From NCBI GenBank assembly GCA_045585955.1, contig JAZMZK010000079.1, positions 60,330-124,329 of the forward strand: a stretch of 64,000 nucleotides of DNA. Reading direction: 5' to 3'. Position numbers and translations under genes: made by a program. This document shows, in pieces, positions 7,977 through 16,983 of the stretch; the first letter of the stretch is position 1; every line of letters starts with the position of its first letter. Origin of the DNA: SIG78 sp045585955. GTDB taxonomy: Bacteria > Verrucomicrobiota > Lentisphaeria > Victivallales > Victivallaceae. The notes below the pieces were generated by a model. The model made no database searches. It had not been told where the DNA came from and saw only the letters and a list, made by a program, of their open reading frames with translations.

Positions 7977-10900
7977 ATGGCTCTTAAACTTTTTTACGAT
8001 TACAAGCTGGAACTGCTGGCAAAACAATTTGCCGATACAGTTTACAACTGCCCCGTCCGGGATATTTCTGCTGCGACTCTGCTGCAAGGTCATACCGTAG
8101 TTGTGCAAACCCGGGGAATGGCAGAATATCTGCGGCAATATCTGGCAAAAAACAGCGGGATCGCCGCCAATCTGGATATGCCGTTTATGAACAGCTTTGT
8201 CAACCGCACATTGGAAGCTCTTTACGGAGAAGAATTCAAGACCGCTGCTTTCCGCAGCGATCCCGATACTATGCGGCTGCTGCTTATGCCGATATTGTGC
8301 GATACAGAATATGTGCGCACCGCCCTGCCGGAACTTATAAACTATACCTCCGGAGATAATGCCGGACTCAAACGCTGGCAGCTTGCCGGTGCCATTGCCG
8401 GAGTGTTTGACCATTATCAGCTCTACCGCGGCGGCGATAAACTGCAAAAAATGTTCTCCGCAGCCGATAAAAACAATGCCTGGCAAAAAGTTCTTTACGA
8501 CAGACTTTTCAACAGCACCAGCTGCGGACGCGACTTTTATTTCAAACGCTTTGCCGAACAGCCGCTCAATGCAGATCAACAGCAAAAGCTGCCTGGATCG
8601 TTGACCGTATTCGGCATGGGGGCAATGCCGCCTGAATATCTGAATTTCTTCATCAAACTGGCAGAATATTGTCAGGTGAATTTTTTCTACCTCACGCCCT
8701 GTATGGAGTATTGGGAAAATCAGCGCTCCCGGAAAGAGGTCAAAAAGCCTTCAGCCTGGGAAGTTGCCGAATCCGGCAACCCCCTGCTCCAGAATCTGGG
8801 GCGGCAAGGCAGAAGTTTTTTCTCCTGCCTGATGAATCACACCGAAATTTCAAGCCAGATGGAGCCGGTGTTTGCCGATGATCCGGATGGCTACCCGCCC
8901 GACAGCACCATGCTGGAAATAATGCAGTACGATATAAGGTATATGTTTGACCGCCGGAAAATCACCGATGGCGAAGAGGATACCTCCCATATTGGTTCGG
9001 TTGCCGGAAAATGTAAATCCGATGGTTCCGTAGCCATTCATAACTGCCACAACCTGCGGCGCGAACTGGAAGTGCTGCACGATGAACTTTTGAAACTTAT
9101 CATGCAGGGAACCGATCCCAGCAGCATAATCGTAATGGCTCCGGATATCGAAGCATGCGCCCCGATCATTCATGCGGTATTCGGCAGCGGCGAACTGGCC
9201 GATGTTTACTCCATAGCAGATATGCCGCCAGCCGATCATGCTATGGCATGGACAGCGTTCAAGGCAATTTTTGAGGTTGCCGCCAGCCGGTTTGAATACA
9301 CAAGTGTAATGTCGCTGCTGGCGTTGCCGATAATCAATTCTGTGTTGAAACTTGCCGATGGCGAACTTGTCCGCTTCGGAGAACTTATCTACGATGCCGG
9401 CGCCCGCTGGGGGTTCGATGAAAATATGCACGAAAAGTTTTGCGGCAGGAAATTTGAAGAATTTTCCTGGCAGCAGGCCATAGACCGGCTGCTGGCCGGT
9501 TTTGCCAACCGCTCCGATGCCGGGCAAGGCTCTGCCATTGCAGGGAATTGCAAAACCATGGAAGCTTTGACCATGTCGGAAATCGAGAGTTTTGCCAGAT
9601 TGGTCGCTATGCTGGAGAAACTTGAAGACCTTTCCCGCAACCTTGCTGCTGACCGGCAGTTGACCGATTGGTGCGTACTTTTTGATAGCGTTATGGATGA
9701 CTTTTTTGCCGATGGCAACAGCGAACGCACTGCCCTTGCCCAGTTGCGCACAGCAGTCCGCAAGCTGAAAAATAATGCATCCAAAGGCTTTATCCCGGGC
9801 AGTTACCCACTGAATACGGCTTTGACGATATTGGCTGATCACATCAATAACTCCGGCGAAAACGGCCGATTTCTCCGGGGCAGGATCACCTTCTGCCGCC
9901 TGATGCCCATGCGGAGTATACCTATGGATACCGTAGCGGTAATTGAACTTAACGAAGGCGCATTTCCCCGAAAAAAACCCGATCTCGGATTTGACCTTAT
10001 ACCCTTGCTGCCTTGTCCCGGCGACCGCTCGCTGACAGCGCAAGACCGCTATCTGCTGCTGGAAGCTCTGATGGCGGCACGCAAAAATCTGCTGCTGTTT
10101 TATCAGGGGCAGAATCCGCGCGACGGCAGCGAAATGCCGCCCTGCGCCCCGCTGGGGGAAATCATGGAGTACCTGTCGTCGGCATTTGAACTCAAGGAAT
10201 ACAAGCACAAGGTTTCAGGTATATCCGAAGAATATTATAAGCCCGATGCAGAATATTCTTCATTAAACAAAGAAAATTATCTGGCGCTCAAGCATTTGCA
10301 AGAATACAACAGCGTTGCTGCCCCGGCAGAAACCGCCTCTGTTGCGCCCGGAGATTTCTATAAAGGCTGGCAGCTGCCGGATAATGTAACGATTTATCAG
10401 CTGGCAAACTTTTTTGCCAATCCAAGCAAGTGGTACATAAAAAATCAGTTCAATATTTCGTTCAGCGACAACGATCAAAGCTGCTGCTGCGATGATGAAT
10501 TGTGGGCGCTGGATCAGCTCGATAAGTATAATGTAAATGCCCTGATAATGGATATGCGTATAAAAAATATTCCCGACAGCGAAATATATCTTCATGCCGG
10601 CAAAAGCAATATCCTGCCCCCCGCAAGAGTCGGCAAAAAAGAGTTTGACCAATCAGCAGCAGCCCTTTCACAGCTGCCGGAATTCTGGCAGAAAGCGTTT
10701 CAGAATATGCAGCGGATACCGGTGGTATACCATCATGCCGCTAAAAATTGCACTGTAAGCGGTATGGTCAATACCACTGCCGATCAGCAGTATGTGCTGG
10801 TGTTCAACTGGGGCAGTTACAAAAGCAAACATGCAGCAACCGCCCTGTTGAGCGCCCTGACTCTCGCAGCAATGGCAGCAGCAGAAAACCGCTCGGTACA

Positions 10901-11261
10901 GGTCGGAGCCAAACTGATCAATTTGGATAAGAAAAAAGGCTTTGACTGCCGCAAGATCCTACCCATTGCCACTGCTGATGCCATAAAAAAACTTGGCGAA
11001 CTCATTGAACTGGCGGGGACTGAACATGCAGGGCCGCTGCCGCTTTTTGAAAAATCTTCGGTGTACTATCAGACTCCGGAGATTGCCAAAAAGAAATTTC
11101 TGGATGGCGATTTCTGCGATGTCTGCAACCCGGCAGTAAAAAATTTTTTCACCGCCGATATGTGGTATAACGAAAATTTTTCAGACGAATTCGTATATTA
11201 TGCAGAACAGCTTTACAGCATGGTGATTGAAGATAGGGAAGATGAAAATGCCGGAGAATGA
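7977..11261 (+). CDS. recC: Exodeoxyribonuclease V subunit gamma (RecC)
   Basis: Chi-recognition and scaffold subunit of the RecBCD helicase-nuclease, 1094 residues, close to the usual length. The N-terminus is diagnostic: LKLFYDYKLELLAKQFADTV, then VVVQTRGMAEYLRQYLA and GIAANLDMPFMNSFV, as in RecC. The inactivated helicase-like core is present; no Walker A is seen, as expected. The ATG at 7977 is preferred to an upstream TTG at 7944 because the protein then begins at the conserved block; no strong ribosome-binding site is seen for either. recB starts inside the recC 3' end (20-base overlap) and recD follows three bases after recB, giving the order recC-recB-recD. Confidence 0.9.
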   Translation: MALKLFYDYKLELLAKQFADTVYNCPVRDISAATLLQGHTVVVQTRGMAEYLRQYLAKNSGIAANLDMPFMNSFVNRTLEALYGEEFKTAAFRSDPDTMRLLLMPILCDTEYVRTALPELINYTSGDNAGLKRWQLAGAIAGVFDHYQLYRGGDKLQKMFSAADKNNAWQKVLYDRLFNSTSCGRDFYFKRFAEQPLNADQQQKLPGSLTVFGMGAMPPEYLNFFIKLAEYCQVNFFYLTPCMEYWENQRSRKEVKKPSAWEVAESGNPLLQNLGRQGRSFFSCLMNHTEISSQMEPVFADDPDGYPPDSTMLEIMQYDIRYMFDRRKITDGEEDTSHIGSVAGKCKSDGSVAIHNCHNLRRELEVLHDELLKLIMQGTDPSSIIVMAPDIEACAPIIHAVFGSGELADVYSIADMPPADHAMAWTAFKAIFEVAASRFEYTSVMSLLALPIINSVLKLADGELVRFGELIYDAGARWGFDENMHEKFCGRKFEEFSWQQAIDRLLAGFANRSDAGQGSAIAGNCKTMEALTMSEIESFARLVAMLEKLEDLSRNLAADRQLTDWCVLFDSVMDDFFADGNSERTALAQLRTAVRKLKNNASKGFIPGSYPLNTALTILADHINNSGENGRFLRGRITFCRLMPMRSIPMDTVAVIELNEGAFPRKKPDLGFDLIPLLPCPGDRSLTAQDRYLLLEALMAARKNLLLFYQGQNPRDGSEMPPCAPLGEIMEYLSSAFELKEYKHKVSGISEEYYKPDAEYSSLNKENYLALKHLQEYNSVAAPAETASVAPGDFYKGWQLPDNVTIYQLANFFANPSKWYIKNQFNISFSDNDQSCCCDDELWALDQLDKYNVNALIMDMRIKNIPDSEIYLHAGKSNILPPARVGKKEFDQSAAALSQLPEFWQKAFQNMQRIPVVYHHAAKNCTVSGMVNTTADQQYVLVFNWGSYKSKHAATALLSALTLAAMAAAENRSVQVGAKLINLDKKKGFDCRKILPIATADAIKKLGELIELAGTEHAGPLPLFEKSSVYYQTPEIAKKKFLDGDFCDVCNPAVKNFFTADMWYNENFSDEFVYYAEQLYSMVIEDREDENAGE

Positions 11262-14200
11262 ACACCTTTGCCAGAAACTTGACTCCGTAACCATGCCGCT
11301 TGACGGCGTTACGCTGATCGAAGCCGCCGCCGGCACCGGCAAAACTTACAATATTCAGAATATAGTTGCCAGATTGATCGTGGAAAAAAATTTCCCGATC
11401 GAAACCCTGGCGGTAGTAACTTTTACTGAAAAGGCAACCAAAGAACTCTCCGGACGGTTGCGCAAGATGCTGGAGCTGCTGACCGGCGTGCTGAACAAAT
11501 GCAGTTCTGCCGATGAAGATGCTCAAAAGCGTGCCCGGGAACTGCTGGAACGCTTCAGTGCACTCGGTATAACTCATAAAGAGCAGCAGGAGCGTCTGGC
11601 AGAAGCGTTGCGTAATATCGATGACTGCCAGGTATCGACTATCCACGGATTTTGCAGCAGGCTGCTTTCGGAATATGCATTTGAAAGTTCCATAGCTTTT
11701 CAGACCAAACTGGAAAAAAATGTTAAAAATCTGGTCAGCAAACTGGTAAAAGATTTCTGCCGTTCCAAGCGGTACAGCCCGACCGATCTGCCGGGCTGGG
11801 AAAATACAGACCCGGAAGAACTGACCTATACAGTCGAGAGTATATTGAACAGATACAATGTGCAATTAGTGCATACACGCCCGCTCTTTGCCGACGAAAA
11901 CGCCATAATCAGCCGCCTGCGGGAATTGCAGCAGGAATTTATCAGCCTGCCGGATAAAGAAACACCGCTGGAAGAGTTGCGCGACAAGCTCCTGACGATC
12001 AATTCCCAAAGCGGCAATGATTATCTGGACTCCTTGAAAGAAGACTTCCGGACATCTGTTCCGGCAGTCGATGCCGATTGGCACAGCTGGTACGATTTTT
12101 TCCAGCGCTTCCGTTCCGGTAAATTTGCCGACCGGGGAGAAAAAAGCCGGAAAAAAAACGGCCCGGATCACAAAGAATTTGTGCGTAATTTTACCGCCGG
12201 AACCAATCCATTTGCCCTGGCTGAAGATTACTGCCTGATAATCGAAAAAGATTGTAAGATCTTTTTGCAGCTGGAAGCGGTAAAATTTGTCAGAGAAAAC
12301 CTCCGCCAGCTGAAAAATACCGGTAATTTCCACGATTACAGCGATTTGCTCATCAAAGTAGACCAGGCGCTTAAAAACGAAAGGTTCCGCCATTTTATAC
12401 AGAAAAAATTCAATGCCGGTATTATTGATGAATTTCAGGATACCGACCCCTTGCAGTACAGTATATTCAAAGCGATTTTTGTTGACCGGCAGGATAAGCG
12501 GCTCATCATGGTCGGCGATCCCCGGCAGGCGATCTATGCATTCCGGGGCGGCGATATAGCCACTTATCTTACAGCGCGCCGGGAATGTATGGAAAATCGG
12601 GGCAACACCTATACTTTGAGCGTCAATTACCGCAGTTCCGTTCAAATGATCGATGCCTTCAATGAACTTTTTGCCCATAATGATCCGTTTTTCACGCCCG
12701 AAATAACTTTTGAAACAGTGGAAAAACCCGATAAACCGCTGCCGGGGATCAGGCGGGGCAGCCAAACCGTGGAACATCCGCTTTCGGCGGTATATCACCC
12801 GGATAAAAATAAAGAAAAGATTTTTGATTTATGCGCCGAAGAAATCAGCCGGATGCTTGCTTCGGATGAATTTAAAATTCCCGACGGCGAGGATGCTTCT
12901 GACCCGACCGGCCAAGCTTTCCGTAAGATAACTCCCGGCGATATTGCGGTTCTGGCATATAACAACGACTCGCTTGATCAGATCCGTCAAGCTCTTGCCC
13001 GTTACAATATTCCTGCCATCGGCGAACGCAAAGGCGGCATTTGGAATTCGCAGGAAGCCGGAGAGCTGGCTGATTTCATGCAGGCAGTCATAGATAACGC
13101 CAATGTTGCTCTGGTACGCGAAGCTATGCTTTCCCGGATATGCGGCGCCGATCTGACCGAACTGAATGTGGAGTCAGAATCAGGCGCGCAAAAACTCCTG
13201 CAATGGCAGATGAAATTTATTGAGCTTGCAGAGTGTTGGCAAAATCGTGGCACTGCCTCGTTTATTACCGGTATGATCAAAGTTTTTTCGCTCAAATCCC
13301 GCCTGACCGTGCTTACCGGCGGGGAACGGGTATTGAGCAACTACATCCAGCTGGGCGATCTGCTTGCTGCCGCCGAACTCTCCGGCAAACTTTCACCGCA
13401 GGGGGTGTTGAAATTTTTGCGCGAAAAGATCAGCGGCAACAATGATGAAGAGTTTGAAATGCTCGAATCCGACCGGCACGCAGTGCGGCTTTTGACCATA
13501 CACAAGTCCAAAGGGTTGCAGTTTCCGATCGTTTTTCTGCCCCAGCTGTCGGCACGCCAGCCATTGTCGCAAAAAGGGTTGAAATTTTATCACGACAACA
13601 ATGGTATTTGCTGTAATATCGATGAACTTGACTCCGGAGCATCCACACTCGCCGCCTTTGAAGATATGCAGGAACTCATGCGCCTGGTATATGTGGCAGT
13701 TACCCGTGCATGTTACTTCTGCCGCCTGCTTTGGGGCAAGGGCGATGGAGAGAAAAAGTCGCCGATGGCATGGCTGTTTATGCCTGACAGAAAAAATACC
13801 GATCTGCTGCAAAATGCCTCCCTGCACCGGAATTTTGTCAGCAATACAGTAGCCCGCCCCGACTTCAACAGCAGCAACTGTATACCCGATCACATGCGGC
13901 AGGCAGCACTCTTTGATGCTTACGAACCGATGTTCTACACGCCTGTTGTCAACGGTCAGCTCAACGAGCCGCCGGAAGTAAAACCGCCGCACAGCAAGAA
14001 CTATATAATCAGTTATTCGGCGTTGAATGAATTGAGTCAAAAAAAATATATCTATGCCGATGAAGAAGATTTTTCCGACCGGGACAATATCGAGGAAAAC
14101 GAAAATACTCCCGGAATACCCGCCGAACTGCCGGAAACACGATCCGGCAATGAAAAATCCGGAAAACTTTCCGGCGGCATTTGGGATATACCTCACGGCG

Positions 14201-14910
14201 CCGCCATCGGCAACGCATGGCATAAGGTGCTGGAAGAAACCGATTTTACTCAAGGCATTGACTGCGAACTGCTGAAAAATGTCATGGCAAGCTACGGCTT
14301 TACTGCGCCGGAATATCTGGCAGCTTCCGGAGAAATGTTCAAACGCCTGCTGGAGTATCAGCTGCCGTGCGGCATGAAATTGGGAGAACTGACTCCGGAA
14401 CGCCGCCTGACCGAGCTGGAGTTTCTGCTCTCAAGCCCCGGCGGATTCAAGTACAAACACATTACAGATGCGGTCAATGAGTATGTGCAGAACCAATTCA
14501 ATGCCCAGCTCTCTCCGGCAGGATTTTTTAACATGCAGCAGGGATTTTTTACCGGCTTTGTGGATATGATTTTTGAATACAACAACAAACTTTATATCGT
14601 TGACTGGAAATCCAATGCCTTTGAGGCAGTCAAAGAGGAATTTTACGGCGAAAGACTGACGGCACAGATGTTCAAAAAGCGTTATGTGCTGCAATATCTC
14701 TGCTATCTGGCAGCGCTGTTGAAATTTCTGGAGCATCGTCTGCAAAAAGAAGTGGATGAAACACTCTACAATGAATATGTCGGCGGAGTATATTACATCT
14801 TTTTGCGGGGTATGATGCTCGACGAACCCGGCGGGGTGTTTTCTGCCCGGGTGCCATACAAAACAGTGCGGGCGCTGGCTGATGTGATAAGCTGCGGAAA
14901 GGAAGATTGA
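11242..14910 (+). CDS. recB: Exodeoxyribonuclease V subunit beta (RecB)
   Basis: UvrD/Rep-type 3'-5' helicase and nuclease subunit, 1222 residues. Walker A AAAGTGKT is at 28-35, VVTFTEKATKEL follows, IHGFCSRLL is near 135, Walker B IIDEFQDTDPLQ near 394, VGDPRQAIYAFRGGD near 423, NYRSS near 460, and TIHKSKGLQFP near 751. The C-terminal nuclease domain has FVDMIFEYNNKLYIVDWKSNAF near 1105-1126, whose Asp and DWK residues match the metal-binding site of RecB nucleases. All helicase motifs and the nuclease site look intact, so the enzyme should be active. The start at 11242 follows GGGAAG; an ATG two codons later is an alternative. Confidence 0.93.
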   Translation: MKMPENEHLCQKLDSVTMPLDGVTLIEAAAGTGKTYNIQNIVARLIVEKNFPIETLAVVTFTEKATKELSGRLRKMLELLTGVLNKCSSADEDAQKRARELLERFSALGITHKEQQERLAEALRNIDDCQVSTIHGFCSRLLSEYAFESSIAFQTKLEKNVKNLVSKLVKDFCRSKRYSPTDLPGWENTDPEELTYTVESILNRYNVQLVHTRPLFADENAIISRLRELQQEFISLPDKETPLEELRDKLLTINSQSGNDYLDSLKEDFRTSVPAVDADWHSWYDFFQRFRSGKFADRGEKSRKKNGPDHKEFVRNFTAGTNPFALAEDYCLIIEKDCKIFLQLEAVKFVRENLRQLKNTGNFHDYSDLLIKVDQALKNERFRHFIQKKFNAGIIDEFQDTDPLQYSIFKAIFVDRQDKRLIMVGDPRQAIYAFRGGDIATYLTARRECMENRGNTYTLSVNYRSSVQMIDAFNELFAHNDPFFTPEITFETVEKPDKPLPGIRRGSQTVEHPLSAVYHPDKNKEKIFDLCAEEISRMLASDEFKIPDGEDASDPTGQAFRKITPGDIAVLAYNNDSLDQIRQALARYNIPAIGERKGGIWNSQEAGELADFMQAVIDNANVALVREAMLSRICGADLTELNVESESGAQKLLQWQMKFIELAECWQNRGTASFITGMIKVFSLKSRLTVLTGGERVLSNYIQLGDLLAAAELSGKLSPQGVLKFLREKISGNNDEEFEMLESDRHAVRLLTIHKSKGLQFPIVFLPQLSARQPLSQKGLKFYHDNNGICCNIDELDSGASTLAAFEDMQELMRLVYVAVTRACYFCRLLWGKGDGEKKSPMAWLFMPDRKNTDLLQNASLHRNFVSNTVARPDFNSSNCIPDHMRQAALFDAYEPMFYTPVVNGQLNEPPEVKPPHSKNYIISYSALNELSQKKYIYADEEDFSDRDNIEENENTPGIPAELPETRSGNEKSGKLSGGIWDIPHGAAIGNAWHKVLEETDFTQGIDCELLKNVMASYGFTAPEYLAASGEMFKRLLEYQLPCGMKLGELTPERRLTELEFLLSSPGGFKYKHITDAVNEYVQNQFNAQLSPAGFFNMQQGFFTGFVDMIFEYNNKLYIVDWKSNAFEAVKEEFYGERLTAQMFKKRYVLQYLCYLAALLKFLEHRLQKEVDETLYNEYVGGVYYIFLRGMMLDEPGGVFSARVPYKTVRALADVISCGKED

Positions 14911-14913
14911 ATT

Positions 14914-16827
14914 ATGCCGGAAATATATACTTTGGAAAAAGTCCGTAATTTTGTCCGCCACAGCAGACTTTTCGGGCATGCGGCGCAAATAATGGGCGAT
15001 TTTATTCTGCGTGCCGGCAAGGTGCAGTCGCCGGAACTCTACCTGACAATGGCACTGACTGTTCAAAAAGCCGGCGAACAGCACATCTGTCTGCAATTAC
15101 CGGAATACGCCGGACAAACTCTGATTGCGCAAAACGAAAATCAGGAACAGCTGCGCCTGCCGGAACTTGACTCATGGATCGAATCATTAAAAGAGTGCCA
15201 GGCAGAAAATATTCTGCTCTTTGCCGATGGGCAGCATGACGGCAATGCAAGCTCGGCGCTGCTGCTTATTGACCAAAGCAACGGCTGTTATCTGCAACGG
15301 CAGTGGAGTCTGGAATGTTCGATCATCCGGAATTTATGCAGCAGAGCCAACTCGTTTCTGGAGCTGCCGCAGCTGCCTCCGGGCTATCTGCACAATCTGA
15401 TAAGTTTTTTCCAGACCGCCCAAGACCATCCGGAAATCGACTATCAGCAGCTGGCAGTAATGGCGGCAATGCGCCGGAAACTTACAGTGATCTCCGGCGG
15501 GCCCGGTACCGGAAAAACCACCGTTGCCGCCGCAGTGCTGGCTGTAAAATCAGAACAAAACCCCGCTTTGCGGATAAAACTTGCCGCCCCGACTGCCAAA
15601 GCGGCAGTAAGATTGCTGCAATCGCTGCAAAGCAATATAGATAAACTCTCTTCAAGCAATGAAATAAAGAATAAACTCCGTAATCTGGAAAGTTCCACCA
15701 TTCATTCTCTGCTTGGAGTTCGCCGGAATTCCAATGAATTCATTTACAACAGCACCAATTATCTGAATTGTGATCTGCTGCTGCTCGATGAGTGCTCCAT
15801 GGTATCGCAAGAACTTATGGCAAATACGCTGGAAGCTCTTTCGCCGGATGCCGAAGTCATACTTCTGGGCGACCGTTATCAGCTTGCCAGCGTCGAAGCC
15901 GGAGCGGTCATGGCAGATATTTGTGACGGGGCAGAACCGAACCTCCTCGACAGGCAGGCTGCGGAACTCTTTGCCGGACAAACCTCATGGCAAGTAGCAA
16001 CTGCCGATGAAAACACCCTGAAACACGCTCCGCTTACCGGTGCATTGATCGAACTGAAAGAAAATCACCGCTTTGCAAAAAACGCTCAAATACTTGGCGA
16101 AACTGCGGCAATGATCCGTGATTTGAACGATTCCGGCGATATTGCAGCCACAGCAAGTTATATTGCCGGTAGATCCGGCGCGGAATTTGAATTCAAAGAC
16201 CTCGATGAAAAAGAGTTGAAAAAACTTTTAAAGGAAAAATTTTCCGCCCCCCGTCTGGCAGACGGCAGCAAATTCACCGATCTGCCGCAGCTGGCGGCAA
16301 GCGGCAAAACAGCAGATCGGGCAAAAGCTTTTGAGCTTATGGAAAAACTCAAAATACTCGCTCCGGCTTACGAAGGAGTCCGGGGGATCAACCATCTTAA
16401 CAAGACAGCTATGGAGATACTGCAACTCGACAGCATCTATTCGCCGGGGGCGATCCTGATCATCAAACGCAACGACTACCGCGTAAAGCTGGTCAACGGC
16501 GATATCGGACTGGTCGGCAGGGATGAACAAGGCAATATAAAAGTTTTTTTCGCCGGGCAACCCCACCCCTACGATATAGCCGACCTGCCCGAACACGAAG
16601 CTGTTTTTGCTATGAGTGTACACAAGTCGCAAGGTTCCGGCTTTGGCGAAACAGTATTTGTAATGCCCGAAAAAATGACCCCGCTTATGACCCGGGAAAT
16701 GGTCTATACTGCCATGACCCGTGCCGAAAACAAACTCTGCTGCATAGGTTCTGTGGAAGTATTTGCACAAGCTCTGGCAAATACAACAATAAGAATGAGC
16801 AATCTGCCCGCCAAGCTCAAAAACTGA
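14914..16827 (+). CDS. recD: Exodeoxyribonuclease V subunit alpha (RecD)
   Basis: 5'-3' helicase subunit of RecBCD, 637 residues. Walker A GGPGTGKTTVAAAV is near 194-207, Walker B LLLDECSMVS near 287, LLGDRYQLASVEAG near 315, and the C-terminal motifs VHKSQGSGFGETVFVMP (about 568) and MVYTAMTRAENKLCCIG (about 593) are typical of RecD rather than the longer RecD2: there is no long N-terminal HhH extension. It begins three bases after recB and is the last gene of the operon; the following 156 bases up to the convergent U32 gene show no clear terminator. Confidence 0.93.
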   Translation: MPEIYTLEKVRNFVRHSRLFGHAAQIMGDFILRAGKVQSPELYLTMALTVQKAGEQHICLQLPEYAGQTLIAQNENQEQLRLPELDSWIESLKECQAENILLFADGQHDGNASSALLLIDQSNGCYLQRQWSLECSIIRNLCSRANSFLELPQLPPGYLHNLISFFQTAQDHPEIDYQQLAVMAAMRRKLTVISGGPGTGKTTVAAAVLAVKSEQNPALRIKLAAPTAKAAVRLLQSLQSNIDKLSSSNEIKNKLRNLESSTIHSLLGVRRNSNEFIYNSTNYLNCDLLLLDECSMVSQELMANTLEALSPDAEVILLGDRYQLASVEAGAVMADICDGAEPNLLDRQAAELFAGQTSWQVATADENTLKHAPLTGALIELKENHRFAKNAQILGETAAMIRDLNDSGDIAATASYIAGRSGAEFEFKDLDEKELKKLLKEKFSAPRLADGSKFTDLPQLAASGKTADRAKAFELMEKLKILAPAYEGVRGINHLNKTAMEILQLDSIYSPGAILIIKRNDYRVKLVNGDIGLVGRDEQGNIKVFFAGQPHPYDIADLPEHEAVFAMSVHKSQGSGFGETVFVMPEKMTPLMTREMVYTAMTRAENKLCCIGSVEVFAQALANTTIRMSNLPAKLKN

Positions 16828-16983
16828 TGCTCCGGCAAGAGCCGATGGCGGCTGAAACAGGAACAAACGGAGTGATCTTTCTGACAAGCGTTCAACTGGC
16901 GGTGCGGTATTTGCCCGGCAGTGACCGTATTCGTTCAAGTCTGTTGGTGTCCATTTCCTGCCGCCAGACAGCCCCGGAGCGGC

